The position numbers and the translations under genes were made by a program. The notes beneath the pieces are model-generated. The model did not search any database and was not told where the DNA came from. It worked only from the letters and a program-made list of their open reading frames with translations. From the NCBI GenBank assembly GCA_902588835.1, contig CACIQQ010000001.1, positions 1-64,000 on the forward strand: a stretch of 64,000 nucleotides of DNA. Reading direction: 5' to 3'. Positions 1 to 8,654 of this stretch are shown here, piece after piece; position 1 is the first letter of the stretch, and each line of letters starts with the position of its first letter. Origin of the DNA: an uncultured Pelagibacteraceae bacterium. GTDB lineage: Bacteria > Pseudomonadota > Alphaproteobacteria > Pelagibacterales > Pelagibacteraceae.

Positions 1-976
1 AATTAACTATAATAGGACTATTGGATTATCTTTTGAAAATATTAAGTTTTTGAAAAAGTACGATATAGATGTTGAAAAAATTGGTCAAAAAATAAGTAAA
101 ATTTTTCTTTATAAAAACGATTCCAAGGAAACTTTTTTAAAGTTTGATAATAAAAATTCGCTTTTCTTTATAGTGAAAAATCACCTTTTATTTGACAGTG
201 TTTATAAAAAATTAAAGAAAAGAAAAAATTTCAAAGCAAGCAATATAAAAAAGGATTCTGATTATTTAAAATTATTAAAGAAAAAAGATTTTCAATTTTT
301 TGTTAATTCAGAAACAAATAACATTATTAATAAAAAATTCTTTTTTCAAAACATAAAAAAAGATTACAAAAGTACATCCTATATTTCCGTGATTGATCAT
401 CAAAAATTAAGAAATAATACATCAATTCAGATTTTTACAAAAAGAGGTCCTTTAGCTTTCTTACCAATTTCTAACTCAAAAACTTCCCTAGTTTATTCAG
501 TAACCGATAAGCTAGATATAAATGAAAGTGAATTTAAAGAGCATGTTAAAAAATATAACAAATTTTATAAAATCAAAAGATTTTATAATGTTGATAAATT
601 TAAGTTAAATTTCTTTTTATCAAAAAAATATACTTCTAAAAATATTTTATCATTTGGAGACAATCTTCATAAAGTCCACCCTTTAGCAGGACAGGGATTT
701 AACATGACAGTAAGAGATATAAAATCTTTAACTGATCAAATTCAAAAAAATATAGATCTTGGTTTAGAGCTATCAACTGCTATCCTATCCTTTGAAAAAG
801 AAAGAAAACATAATAATTTCTTTTTTGCATATGGAATTGATTTTCTTCACAATTTTTTTGAAAAAGAAAATAGATTTAAAATATTAAATAACAAAAAAAT
901 TTCAGAAACTTTAGATAATAGTTTCTTTTTAAAGAAAATCTCAGAGAAATTTGCAAATAAGGGGTTTAACTTTTAA
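1..976 (+). CDS. UbiH/Coq6-type FAD-dependent ubiquinone-biosynthesis hydroxylase, 5' end outside window
   Basis: Partial gene. The reading frame is open from base 2, ahead of the TTG at 50 that the ORF track uses, and the upstream residues (RTIGLSFENIKF) continue the family, so the true start lies before the window. The C-terminal half carries the second FAD motif of aromatic hydroxylases, GDNLHKVHPLAGQGFNMTVRD, fitting the UbiH/UbiL/Coq6 enzymes that hydroxylate the ubiquinone ring. The N-terminal GxGxxG dinucleotide motif should be in the missing part. The middle is divergent and lysine-rich, so the exact ring position cannot be assigned. It ends at a stop directly abutting the convergent LON-domain gene. 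Confidence 0.85.
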   Translation, partial: INYNRTIGLSFENIKFLKKYDIDVEKIGQKISKIFLYKNDSKETFLKFDNKNSLFFIVKNHLLFDSVYKKLKKRKNFKASNIKKDSDYLKLLKKKDFQFFVNSETNNIINKKFFFQNIKKDYKSTSYISVIDHQKLRNNTSIQIFTKRGPLAFLPISNSKTSLVYSVTDKLDINESEFKEHVKKYNKFYKIKRFYNVDKFKLNFFLSKKYTSKNILSFGDNLHKVHPLAGQGFNMTVRDIKSLTDQIQKNIDLGLELSTAILSFEKERKHNNFFFAYGIDFLHNFFEKENRFKILNNKKISETLDNSFFLKKISEKFANKGFNF

Positions 977-1621
977 TTACTGTATAGTTTTATTACTAAA
1001 GTTATCTTTAAGATAAGTATTAATAATTTGTTCTAATTTTTCTTTTCTATAATTAAGATTCTTTGTTTCCAATAGCATTTGTTTTTCCTCAAGTGTAAAA
1101 GGTGAAGCCATTGCTAAAGTATTTATAGTTTGACTTAAATCTTGTTTTTCGAATTCTTTCCAATTTATTAAATAACCCTGCTTTTCAAATAATGATCTTA
1201 AATTATCAAAGATAAGTCTTAAATCTGAAAATTTAATAGGTTCCTTTTTTTCATTTAGGTCTTGTTCAAAATCTTTATGATCAACTTCACACATTCTATA
1301 TGATTTATCACTTTCAATTTCATTGATAATTTTAAATCTTATTAAGCCATTTAAGATAACTATATACCTACCATCATCAGTCTCATTAAAACTAGTTATT
1401 TTTCCCATACATCCAATTTTAAATAGATCAGGTTTGTTTGAGTCTCCAGATTTTTTTGGTTGTATCATTCCAATAATCCTGTCACTCTTCATACTATCGT
1501 CTATCATTTGGATATATCTTGGTTCAAAAATATTCAGAGGAGCACTCGTATTTGGAAAAAATATGAAATTTGACAACGGAAAGACAGGGATTTTTTTTGG
1601 TAATTTTGTTTGGTCGTTCAT
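977..1621 (-). CDS. LON-protease N-terminal-domain protein (stand-alone substrate-binding domain)
   Basis: About 214 residues forming a stand-alone LON N-terminal (PUA-like) domain: KIPVFPLSNFIFFPNTSAPLNIFEPRY near the start, GMIQPK and a GCMGKI strand later. There is no AAA+ or protease domain, so it is not Lon itself. Such proteins are common in Alphaproteobacteria; they are thought to bind substrates, but the role is not settled. I prefer the ATG at 1621 (MNDQTKLPKK) to the track start at 1636, because the extra five residues lie outside the family pattern. It converges on the ubiH-like gene with no spacer and diverges from tRNA-Gly. Confidence 0.8.
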   Translation of the reverse strand: MNDQTKLPKKIPVFPLSNFIFFPNTSAPLNIFEPRYIQMIDDSMKSDRIIGMIQPKKSGDSNKPDLFKIGCMGKITSFNETDDGRYIVILNGLIRFKIINEIESDKSYRMCEVDHKDFEQDLNEKKEPIKFSDLRLIFDNLRSLFEKQGYLINWKEFEKQDLSQTINTLAMASPFTLEEKQMLLETKNLNYRKEKLEQIINTYLKDNFSNKTIQ

Positions 1622-1746
1622 GATAAATTGTAGCAAAGAGTTTAGAAAATTTCTATACCAAAGCTTAAAGAATTCTTAATTTAGACTAATCAATTTGTCG
1701 CTTGCTTAATTTTTAAAAAGCCTTTAACTTCAAAGTAATTAAATAG

Positions 1747-1821
1747 GCGGGCATAGCTCAGTGGTAGAGCGTCTCGTTGCCAACGAGAAGGTCGTGGGTT
1801 CAAGTCCCATTGCCCGCTCCA
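1747..1821 (+). tRNA. tRNA-Gly (anticodon GCC)
   Basis: A full cloverleaf can be drawn. Acceptor GCGGGCA pairs with TGCCCGC; the D arm is GCTC/GAGC; the anticodon stem TCTCG/CGAGA encloses loop TTGCCAA with anticodon GCC; the T arm GTGGG-TTCAAGT-CCCAT is canonical with one G-T pair. The discriminator is T and CCA is encoded. The track ORF at 1761 starts inside this tRNA, which is why its first 24 residues are spurious. The tRNA ends 11 bases before phhB, so the two are probably co-transcribed. Confidence 0.97.
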
Positions 1822-1832
1822 TTTTAAGTATT

Positions 1833-2171
1833 ATGAGTGATTTAGCAGAAAAAAAATGTGTTCCGTGCGAAGGTGGAATTCCAAGTTTTAAGATTGATGA
1901 GATACATAAATATCTTAAAAAAGTTGACGGTTGGGATGTTAAACCTGATGAAAGTAAAAACTATTATTTAATAAAAGAATTCAAATTTAAAAATTTCCTT
2001 GAAAGCCAGGAATTTGTCAACAAAGTTGGAGGCATTGCTGAAAGCGAAGGTCATCATCCTGATATTTGGTTTGGTTGGGGATATGCAAAAATTAAAATTT
2101 TTACTCACGCAATAAACGGTCTTGCCGAAAGTGACTTCATTCTTGCAGCTAAAATAGATAAAATTTCTTAA
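1833..2171 (+). CDS. phhB: 4a-hydroxytetrahydrobiopterin dehydratase (pterin carbinolamine dehydratase)
   Basis: A 112-residue protein starting at the ATG at 1833 (MSDLAEKKC), not inside the tRNA as the ORF track suggests. The family signature is visible as SEGHHPDIWFGWGYAKI, with the paired histidines of the active site, followed by the conserved late His (THAINGL) and the terminal acidic region. The enzyme dehydrates 4a-hydroxytetrahydropterin and so recycles pterin cofactor. No phenylalanine hydroxylase gene lies nearby, so its partner here is unknown. Length is normal for the family. It overlaps the end of purH by four bases on the opposite strand. Confidence 0.93.
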   Translation: MSDLAEKKCVPCEGGIPSFKIDEIHKYLKKVDGWDVKPDESKNYYLIKEFKFKNFLESQEFVNKVGGIAESEGHHPDIWFGWGYAKIKIFTHAINGLAESDFILAAKIDKIS

Positions 2172-3715
2172 TGTTTAAAATGTCTTGTCTTGGAAAAGAC
2201 AAGAATAGTATTCGTTTTATTTGCAAAATTTATAATTTCTTTATCTCTAATAGATCCACTCGGTTGAATTATAGCCTCAACACCAGCTTGTACTAAAGTT
2301 TCAATTCCATCTACAAAAGGAAAAAAAGCGTCTGATGCAGCTACAACTTTTTCTTTACTATCTATTTTTTTTAATTTTTTCATTTTACTAACAGCAATCT
2401 TGCAGCTATCTAGTCTACTTGGTTGTCCCGATCCTATTCCAATAGTTGCATTATTTTGCGAGATTACAATTGCATTTGATTTTACAAATCTGCAAACATT
2501 AAACGTAAATAAAAGATTGTTAAGGATTTCATTTGAAGGTTTGACTTTTGAAACAATCTTAAAATCACTTCTATTAAACATCTTAGTATCAGAAGATTGT
2601 GAAAGAAAATTGTTCATAATTGATGTATTTTGTTCAAAATTAAGTTCTCTCAATGAGCTTGAGTCAATCAATCTTAAATTTTTTTTTCGTTTTAATATGT
2701 TTAAAGCGCCACTCTCAAAGCCGTTAGCAACAACCACTTCATAAAACTTACTTGAAATTTCTTTTGCTACTGTTTTATCAACTTTATAATTACATGAAAT
2801 AATACCCCCAAAAGCACTTGTAGGGTCACACTTATATGCTTTTAGATAGCTATTGATTTTTCTTTTATCTAATGCAACTCCACAAGGGTTTGCATGTTTG
2901 ATAATTACTGTCGAATAATTTTTAGTAAATGATTTTGATAAGGATATACCTGTAAAAATATCGTTATAATTATTGTAACTTAATTTTTTTCCATTTAGTT
3001 GTTTTACATTTATTTCTTTGTTTAAAGAATAGACACTTGCACCTTGGTGAGGATTTTCACCATACCTTAGATTTTCAACTAAATTTCCACCAATTAATTT
3101 CTTTTTTGGTGGCGGCGAGTAATTGTTTGATTTATTCAAATATTCAGTAATTTTTGTATCGTAATATCCAGTTTCTAGAAAAGCGTCTCTTGATAATATT
3201 TTTCTAAAATTAAGACTTGTTGATCCTCTATATTTGTTCATTTCATTTTGAAGTGCAGTATATTGACTTGTATCTGTAATGACCGTCACATCCTCATAAT
3301 TTTTTGCTGCTGCTCTAACCAAAGTTGGTCCACCAATATCGATATTTTCGATTATTTTTTTATCATTTCTTGTTTTAACTGCCTCTTCAAAAGGGTAGAA
3401 ATTTACAATAACTAAATCTATCTTTTTGATATCAATTTTTTTAATTTGTTTTTGGTGCTTCTTATTGTTCCTTTTGAATAAGATTCCCCCATAAAGTTTT
3501 GGATGTAAAGTTTTTACTCTTCCATCTAATATTTCTGGGGAACTAGTAAAATCACTTATTTCAATACTCTTATAACCAAGTCTCTTAATTTTTTTATAAG
3601 TACCTCCAGAACTTAATATTTCAACTTTAAATTTTTTAAGAATTTTTAAAATTATTGTAAGCTCAGATTTGTCAGAAATTGAAATTAGAGCTCGATTAAT
3701 CTTTTTTAAATTCAT
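2168..3715 (-). CDS. purH: Bifunctional AICAR formyltransferase / IMP cyclohydrolase
   Basis: 515 residues, close to the usual length. The N-terminal IMP cyclohydrolase domain (about 1-200) shows LISISDKSEL, LSSGGTYK and LDGRVKTLHPKLYGGIL; the C-terminal transformylase domain shows KHANPCGVAL and SDAFFPFVDGIE. It catalyses the last two steps of de novo purine synthesis. The start codon overlaps the stop of the upstream heparinase-like gene in an ATGA arrangement, so translation is probably coupled. This gene pair is a common alphaproteobacterial neighbourhood. Confidence 0.97.
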   Translation of the reverse strand: MNLKKINRALISISDKSELTIILKILKKFKVEILSSGGTYKKIKRLGYKSIEISDFTSSPEILDGRVKTLHPKLYGGILFKRNNKKHQKQIKKIDIKKIDLVIVNFYPFEEAVKTRNDKKIIENIDIGGPTLVRAAAKNYEDVTVITDTSQYTALQNEMNKYRGSTSLNFRKILSRDAFLETGYYDTKITEYLNKSNNYSPPPKKKLIGGNLVENLRYGENPHQGASVYSLNKEINVKQLNGKKLSYNNYNDIFTGISLSKSFTKNYSTVIIKHANPCGVALDKRKINSYLKAYKCDPTSAFGGIISCNYKVDKTVAKEISSKFYEVVVANGFESGALNILKRKKNLRLIDSSSLRELNFEQNTSIMNNFLSQSSDTKMFNRSDFKIVSKVKPSNEILNNLLFTFNVCRFVKSNAIVISQNNATIGIGSGQPSRLDSCKIAVSKMKKLKKIDSKEKVVAASDAFFPFVDGIETLVQAGVEAIIQPSGSIRDKEIINFANKTNTILVFSKTRHFKH

Positions 3716-5337
3716 ATTTTTTCAATCGACCAATTTATTTCTTCATCTTCATTCGAGATAAATCCATTAATAAATATATTTAGATTTTCTGAAAAAGAGT
3801 TTTTTTTCCCAAAATAAAGACCTTTTTCAATATCAAAAATTTCTTTATCACAGGTAAACTTCCAACCAGACTTTTTCAGTTGTATTAATATAGATTTTTG
3901 ATCTTGTGTTTTAATTGCATTTGTGCCGGGCATAAGATGAAATCGAATTTCATATTCTAAATTTTGAAAACCTCTTTTGGATATGATTTTATCAGTTCCA
4001 ATAAATTTATTTTTATTTTTGAAAAAAGTAAGATCCCTTTGAATATTAAGGCCATATTTTTTTTGGTAACCATCATGTTTTGCCGAGATATGCCACTTAT
4101 CTTGATCGTCCTCTATTTTTTTATCGAATATTTTTAAGTTAGTTTTTAGATAATTTTGACCATTAGGATTTTTTGAAAAAGAACATGAAGAACTATCATC
4201 AATTGAAATAGTTGAATGCGATGCCGTTGATTTTGAAATAACATTTAATTTATGTTTAAAATCTTGATAGTACCCACAATTAGTAATGAGTTTTTCATTG
4301 TCATAAAAAAATTCAAAAGACAATGCCCCAGATTGATATTCTGATGAGTTTTTCTTTTCTGGGGATGAACCAACATCCATAGCTAAACAATTTTTTTTGT
4401 GTGAGAGAATTGCGTAACCACCTAAATTATTTAAGTTATTTTTAAATTTATAGTCATAGATTTTAAGAAAATTTTGAAAATCACGGTTATTTATTTCTTG
4501 ATTACCATTAAATAAAAATTTCTTTTCATTTTCTTTAAAGAAAAATGCATAACATTTTCCTAGGTAATAGATAATTTCATTTAGATGTTCAGGAATTTCA
4601 TTCTGTGAGTCTCTAAGAAGTTCTCTTATAAATATCAAATACTTCATGTAAAAAAGTAGTTGTCTTGGACTTCTAGATTTTGGGAATCCGTCTAATTCAA
4701 AAGATGAATTAATAATTTTTTTTAACAAATTTAGTCCAAAGTCTAGGTATTTAGTTTGATTATTAAAAGATAGACTGGCTAGAATTATCGCAGCACACCC
4801 CAACATTTTGTCGTTTAAAGTTGAAGAGTTATCAATCTCATTAATTAAATGATTTACTTGTTTTTTAATGTTTCTAGAAAATAAAATTTTATAATTTTCT
4901 GTCGCGTTTTCATAAGTAATCTGGCTATTAGCAATCCATGAAATAATTCTTTTTGCCAAGGTATCTGTTTCCCAACTTTTAGGTGAATAGCTTTCATAAT
5001 TTCCAATCCAGTTCGATATTATATTTTGAGTAATTTTTTTTGATGATTTTAAGTTAATTGTAAACAACCAATAAAAACTATGAATCTTTTTAAAATCTTT
5101 ATCATTTAGATCAATTTTGTTCCAAACATCTTCAAGACTAAAATCTTCAATCCTAAAATTCCTCTCTTTCGATTTGATAATACAATTTAGTAAACTCAAA
5201 TTTGGAACATAATTCAAGCCTCCGTCAAATACTCTAGATATCTTCCGGTTATAAATATTTGAGTTGAGATATATTTTTCTAATTTGTTTATAAAGATAAG
5301 AAAGAGAATTATTTAAAAATTTTTCTTTAGCTATCAT
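3712..5337 (-). CDS. Heparinase II/III-like protein
   Basis: 541 residues resembling the heparinase II/III family: a helical N-terminal half (about 1-300, with SWETDTLAKRIISWI) and a C-terminal beta-sandwich half with the characteristic ITNCGYYQDF, a STASHSTISID segment and a late H-L-M-P-G motif. No signal peptide is evident, so a cytoplasmic or peripheral place is likely; polysaccharide degradation is not demonstrated by this sequence. It sits between rpe (6 bases upstream) and purH (4-base overlap), an order widespread in Alphaproteobacteria, suggesting a housekeeping rather than catabolic role. The substrate is unknown. Confidence 0.8.
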   Translation of the reverse strand: MIAKEKFLNNSLSYLYKQIRKIYLNSNIYNRKISRVFDGGLNYVPNLSLLNCIIKSKERNFRIEDFSLEDVWNKIDLNDKDFKKIHSFYWLFTINLKSSKKITQNIISNWIGNYESYSPKSWETDTLAKRIISWIANSQITYENATENYKILFSRNIKKQVNHLINEIDNSSTLNDKMLGCAAIILASLSFNNQTKYLDFGLNLLKKIINSSFELDGFPKSRSPRQLLFYMKYLIFIRELLRDSQNEIPEHLNEIIYYLGKCYAFFFKENEKKFLFNGNQEINNRDFQNFLKIYDYKFKNNLNNLGGYAILSHKKNCLAMDVGSSPEKKNSSEYQSGALSFEFFYDNEKLITNCGYYQDFKHKLNVISKSTASHSTISIDDSSSCSFSKNPNGQNYLKTNLKIFDKKIEDDQDKWHISAKHDGYQKKYGLNIQRDLTFFKNKNKFIGTDKIISKRGFQNLEYEIRFHLMPGTNAIKTQDQKSILIQLKKSGWKFTCDKEIFDIEKGLYFGKKNSFSENLNIFINGFISNEDEEINWSIEKI

Positions 5338-5343
5338 GATAAA

Positions 5344-6003
5344 TCAAATCGATTTTAGAAAATCTATATTCTTTTTTATATCTCCATTGTTCTCTTTAAA
5401 AATTGTAGTCCCTGATACCAAGACATTTGCACCAGCATTTATTACTGATTTGAAATTTGAAAAATTAATTCCACCATCAACTTCAATATCAAAACTTAAT
5501 TTTTTTTTATCTTTTAAATTTTTTAAGCTTTTAATTTTTTCTAAAACATCAGATATAAATTTTTGACCACCAAAACCTGGATAAACACTCATGATAAGTA
5601 TTAGATCTATCTTATCTAGATAATCTTCAACAATATCAATTTTAGTGTCTGGGTTTAAAGATATACCTACCTTTTTTTTAAAATTTTTTATTTCATCAAT
5701 GGATTCTTGTAAATTAGGAGTAGCCTCAGGATGAATTGTAATGATATCTGCACCTGCATTTGCAAAATCTTTTATATATTTATGAACTGGATCAATCATT
5801 AAATGAACGTCAAATGGAAGTGAAGTTTTACTTCTAAGGGCTTTTATTACAGGTGGTCCAATTGTTATATTTGGCACAAAGTGACCGTCCATCACATCCA
5901 CATGAATCATGTCTGCTCCAGCTGTTTCAAGCTTTTTAATATCTTTTTCTAAATTACTGAAATCAGCTGAAAGAATTGATGGAGATATTTGAATTTTTTT
6001 CAT
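5344..6003 (-). CDS. rpe: Ribulose-phosphate 3-epimerase
   Basis: 219 residues, a full-length TIM barrel. Visible signatures are ISPSILSADFSNLE at the N-terminus, HVDVMDGHFVPNITIGP with the metal-binding His and catalytic Asp, DVHLMI, MSVYPGFGGQKFI, and the phosphate-binding DGGINFSN near the C-terminus. It interconverts ribulose-5-phosphate and xylulose-5-phosphate in the pentose phosphate pathway. It is the first gene of a minus-strand rpe, heparinase-like, purH run with 6-base and overlapping junctions, so these are probably one operon. Confidence 0.97.
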   Translation of the reverse strand: MKKIQISPSILSADFSNLEKDIKKLETAGADMIHVDVMDGHFVPNITIGPPVIKALRSKTSLPFDVHLMIDPVHKYIKDFANAGADIITIHPEATPNLQESIDEIKNFKKKVGISLNPDTKIDIVEDYLDKIDLILIMSVYPGFGGQKFISDVLEKIKSLKNLKDKKKLSFDIEVDGGINFSNFKSVINAGANVLVSGTTIFKENNGDIKKNIDFLKSI

Positions 6004-6046
6004 TGATACTTAGAATACTAGTATCAATTTTTGTTTTTTTTTTGAA

Positions 6047-6397
6047 TCAATTTCTACCGAAAATTTGGTATATTTGAATAGCAATTTCACTTTCTAATGG
6101 AAATGACAACATTCCCATTACTGAATAGCCCAATAGGTAAGGCATTAAGTAAAATCTAAACATGTAAAAGAACCAAGCAACATAAAGTGGCACCAAAGGC
6201 TTGATGATGAAGGATGGAGTTATAAATGCAAATATCCTGATAAATGGATCTGTCATTTTCACAAATATCCTCATAAAGAAGAAATTAGAGTCTTCTCTTT
6301 GAAATATGTTCATCGCAACCCTTCCAATTAATGTCCACATAATTACGCCCATGACGTAATCGATTAAATAAACCATTGGATGAAAGTTTGCGTACAT
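6047..6397 (-). CDS. Small YggT-like membrane protein
   Basis: 116 residues with three or so hydrophobic segments. The central stretch MTDPFIRIFAFITPSFIIKPLVPLYVAWF resembles the YggT pattern (a D-P-F-x-R amphipathic turn followed by a hydrophobic span) and parallels the better YggT match at 16352. The function is not known. It lies just beyond the symporter terminator on the same strand, so it is probably transcribed separately, and 43 bases before rpe. The assignment rests on pattern only. Confidence 0.5.
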   Translation of the reverse strand: MYANFHPMVYLIDYVMGVIMWTLIGRVAMNIFQREDSNFFFMRIFVKMTDPFIRIFAFITPSFIIKPLVPLYVAWFFYMFRFYLMPYLLGYSVMGMLSFPLESEIAIQIYQIFGRN

Positions 6398-6404
6398 GAG
6401 TTTA

Positions 6405-6436
6405 AAAAGATTGAAGGGGCGAAAATTCGCCCCTTC
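6405..6436 (-). terminator. Rho-independent terminator of the symporter operon
   Basis: Perfect inverted repeat GAAGGGGCGA / TCGCCCCTTC (6413-6422 and 6427-6436) with a four-base loop, one of the most GC-rich spots nearby. Read on the minus strand it is followed by TCTTTTT, and it starts 13 bases after the symporter stop. This is a classic intrinsic terminator for the minus-strand operon. Confidence 0.9.
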
Positions 6437-6448
6437 GAAAGTAATTAT

Positions 6449-8269
6449 TTAGTGTTGTTTACCAAGTATCGCTTTACCGCTAGGTATTCGTACTTCGTCA
6501 ACCATTCTTTGAGTAGCAGCATCAGGTGCTTTAGTCATCAAGCTGACTACCACCATTAATACTAAGCTTACTAAAGATCCAACAATACCAAATGTTAATT
6601 GAGTAACTCCCCAGAATCCAGGGTAACCACTTCTTACAGCAATTAGATATGCTGAACCAGCGATTAAACCACCTAACATTCCAGCGACTGCTCCTTGAGC
6701 ATTAGCTCTCTTCCACCATACTCCTAGTACAAGTGGGAAGAACAATCCTGACATCGCAAAGTCAAAAGCCCAGATGACTGAACCTAAGATACCTTGAATC
6801 TCAAGAGCTGCAATTGTTGCTCCTGCAAAACCAATTAATACAAGTAATACCCTTGCAACGATAAGTCTTTTCGCTGTCTCAGCTTTAGGGTTAATCATCT
6901 TGTAGTAAATATCATGCGATAGAGCATTTGATATCGCTAACACTAATCCGTCAGCTGTTGACATGGCAGCAGCCATACCTCCAGCAGCAACTAGACCAGA
7001 AATTACATAAGGTAATCCTGCTATCTCTGGAGTAGCCAATACAACGGCTTTACCACCCATGAAAAACTCGTTTAATTCAAGTGTTCCATTTCCGTTAAAG
7101 TCGCTTACAAACATTAAGTTTGCTTGGTTCCAGTTTTGATACCAGTCAATCGCTTGAACTTCAGAGATTGATTTACCAATAATTCCAGTAGCTAAGTTTG
7201 GATCCATTAGTGATAGTTTAGACAAAGTCGCTAACATTGGTGCTGAAGAATATAGTAGGAATATAAAGAATAGTGACCAACCTACTGATCTTCTTGCAGC
7301 TTTCACACTTGGAGTTGTGAAATATCTCATCATAACGTGTGGTAATGAAGCTGTTCCAGCCATCATACAAACCGCTAATGAAATAAATTTCCAAGGTGTT
7401 GTGTTAACTTCTGCGTGCGCTTTAGTTATACCAGATAGTCCTTTTGGTACCTGTTTTAGGTCAGCTGCAGAGTTTTTAACTTCACCAAGACCGAACTGAG
7501 CTTCTAACTCAGCGATTCTTGCTACTTCATCTGCTAACATTAGGTGTGGAAATACTCCTGCACCCATTTTGTTACTGATCCAGAAAACTGGTAACAAGTA
7601 TGCTATAATCAGTACGATGTACTGAGCAACTTGCGTCCAAGTAACTGCTCTCATTCCACCAAGCATTGAACACATCAATATACTTGCAAGACCAACGTAC
7701 ACAGCAATCTCGAAAGGAATATCAAGTGCAACTGATGCAATTGTTCCTGTCGCATTTATCTGTGCAGTCACGTATGTGAATGATGCAACTGTTAAGACTA
7801 TTACCGCAGATAGTCTAGCCATGTTTCCACCATATCTAGTTCCGATAAAATCTGGAACTGTGTAGCAACCAAACTTTCTCAAGTACGGTGCTAATAGCGA
7901 AGCAACTAATACGTATCCACCCGTCCAACCAACAAGCAATGCCATATAGCCGTAACCTTTAAAGTAAATTCCTCCAGCCATCGCAACGAATGAAGCACCA
8001 GACATCCAGTCTGCTGCAGTAGCCATTCCGTTGAATACTGTTGGAACCTGTCTTCCAGCTACGTAATATGCATCTGTTTGCATTGTACGTGATAGGTAAC
8101 CAATTAACGCATAAATTAAAACTGTGAACGCAACAAAGAAAATACCAATTAACTTCGCAGACATTCCAGCTTGTTCAGCAATCGCCATTAAGATTATGAA
8201 AACAATAAACCCGCCGGTATATGTTCCATAAATCTTAGGAAGATTGTCTATAAATTTACCTTTAAACAT
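6449..8269 (-). CDS. Sodium/solute symporter large subunit, VC_2705 type (acetate/monocarboxylate-like)
   Basis: 606 residues of the SSS family with about 13 hydrophobic segments. The N-terminal part has YYVAGRQVPTVFNGMATAADWMSGASF, and TPEIAGLPYVISGLVAAGGMAAAMSTADG marks the core conserved in this subtype. It probably moves a small organic anion with sodium; the acs gene close by suggests acetate, but the substrate is not proven. Residues 390-401 form an exact EF-hand loop, DFNGNGTLELNE, in a predicted extramembrane loop. It starts one base inside the stop of the small-subunit gene (TAATG). Base composition is less AT-rich than neighbours, consistent with high expression. Confidence 0.9.
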   Translation of the reverse strand: MFKGKFIDNLPKIYGTYTGGFIVFIILMAIAEQAGMSAKLIGIFFVAFTVLIYALIGYLSRTMQTDAYYVAGRQVPTVFNGMATAADWMSGASFVAMAGGIYFKGYGYMALLVGWTGGYVLVASLLAPYLRKFGCYTVPDFIGTRYGGNMARLSAVIVLTVASFTYVTAQINATGTIASVALDIPFEIAVYVGLASILMCSMLGGMRAVTWTQVAQYIVLIIAYLLPVFWISNKMGAGVFPHLMLADEVARIAELEAQFGLGEVKNSAADLKQVPKGLSGITKAHAEVNTTPWKFISLAVCMMAGTASLPHVMMRYFTTPSVKAARRSVGWSLFFIFLLYSSAPMLATLSKLSLMDPNLATGIIGKSISEVQAIDWYQNWNQANLMFVSDFNGNGTLELNEFFMGGKAVVLATPEIAGLPYVISGLVAAGGMAAAMSTADGLVLAISNALSHDIYYKMINPKAETAKRLIVARVLLVLIGFAGATIAALEIQGILGSVIWAFDFAMSGLFFPLVLGVWWKRANAQGAVAGMLGGLIAGSAYLIAVRSGYPGFWGVTQLTFGIVGSLVSLVLMVVVSLMTKAPDAATQRMVDEVRIPSGKAILGKQH

Positions 8270-8532
8270 TAGTCATCCTCTCTTTCAGTGTAGCCGAACT
8301 CTTCGTCAATTTTTTCTTGTCTATTCGCAAACCAGAAAATAAGTATTACGAAAATTCCAAGAGAACCTTGACATGTCATGTAATAAGACAACGGATATCC
8401 AAGTGGTCTTATTGATGACGCTTCCATCTCGGCGCCGAAGAAAAAGATGCCAATAGAGAAAACAAACCAGATTGCTAATGTTACAAATAGCAACATTCTA
8501 GTTTTTTCCCAGTGTTGTTGTTGTTTTGACAT
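8269..8532 (-). CDS. Sodium/solute symporter small subunit (DUF4212)
   Basis: 87 residues from the ATG at 8532 (MSKQQQHWEKT). I chose this over the track start at 8583 because a strong GGGAGGG ribosome-binding sequence lies eight bases upstream and the family begins with this W-rich motif. Two membrane segments are visible (LLFVTLAIWFVFSIGIFFFG and MTCQGSLGIFVILIFWF), with a conserved PLGYPLSYYMTCQG between them. The product is the small partner of the VC_2705-type symporter and is translationally coupled to it. Confidence 0.92.
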   Translation of the reverse strand: MSKQQQHWEKTRMLLFVTLAIWFVFSIGIFFFGAEMEASSIRPLGYPLSYYMTCQGSLGIFVILIFWFANRQEKIDEEFGYTEREDD

Positions 8533-8601
8533 TTTTTTTCCCTCCCTATAGGTTAAAAGACGAAACATTACCCAAAATGACATAGATTGGAACCCCTAAA
8601 A

Positions 8602-8630
8602 ATGTTACAATTGAGTGCGTTTTTACACAA
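8602..8630 (-). promoter_or_regulatory. Candidate promoter of the symporter operon
   Basis: On the minus strand TTGTGT (8630-8625) is separated by 17 bases from TAACAT (8607-8602). That would give a leader of about 60 bases ending in the strong GGGAGGG site. Spacing is ideal, but the hexamers are only partial matches to consensus, so this is a moderate call. Confidence 0.4.
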
Positions 8631-8654
8631 TTAGACAACTTGAAGTGGAAAATA

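Noticed and set aside
1323-1679. 118-residue plus-strand ORF
   Set aside because: It is the antisense frame of the LON-domain gene, with no independent motif or ribosome site.
1761-1832. N-terminal extension of the phhB ORF
   Set aside because: It lies within tRNA-Gly and does not match the family; the real start is the ATG at 1833.
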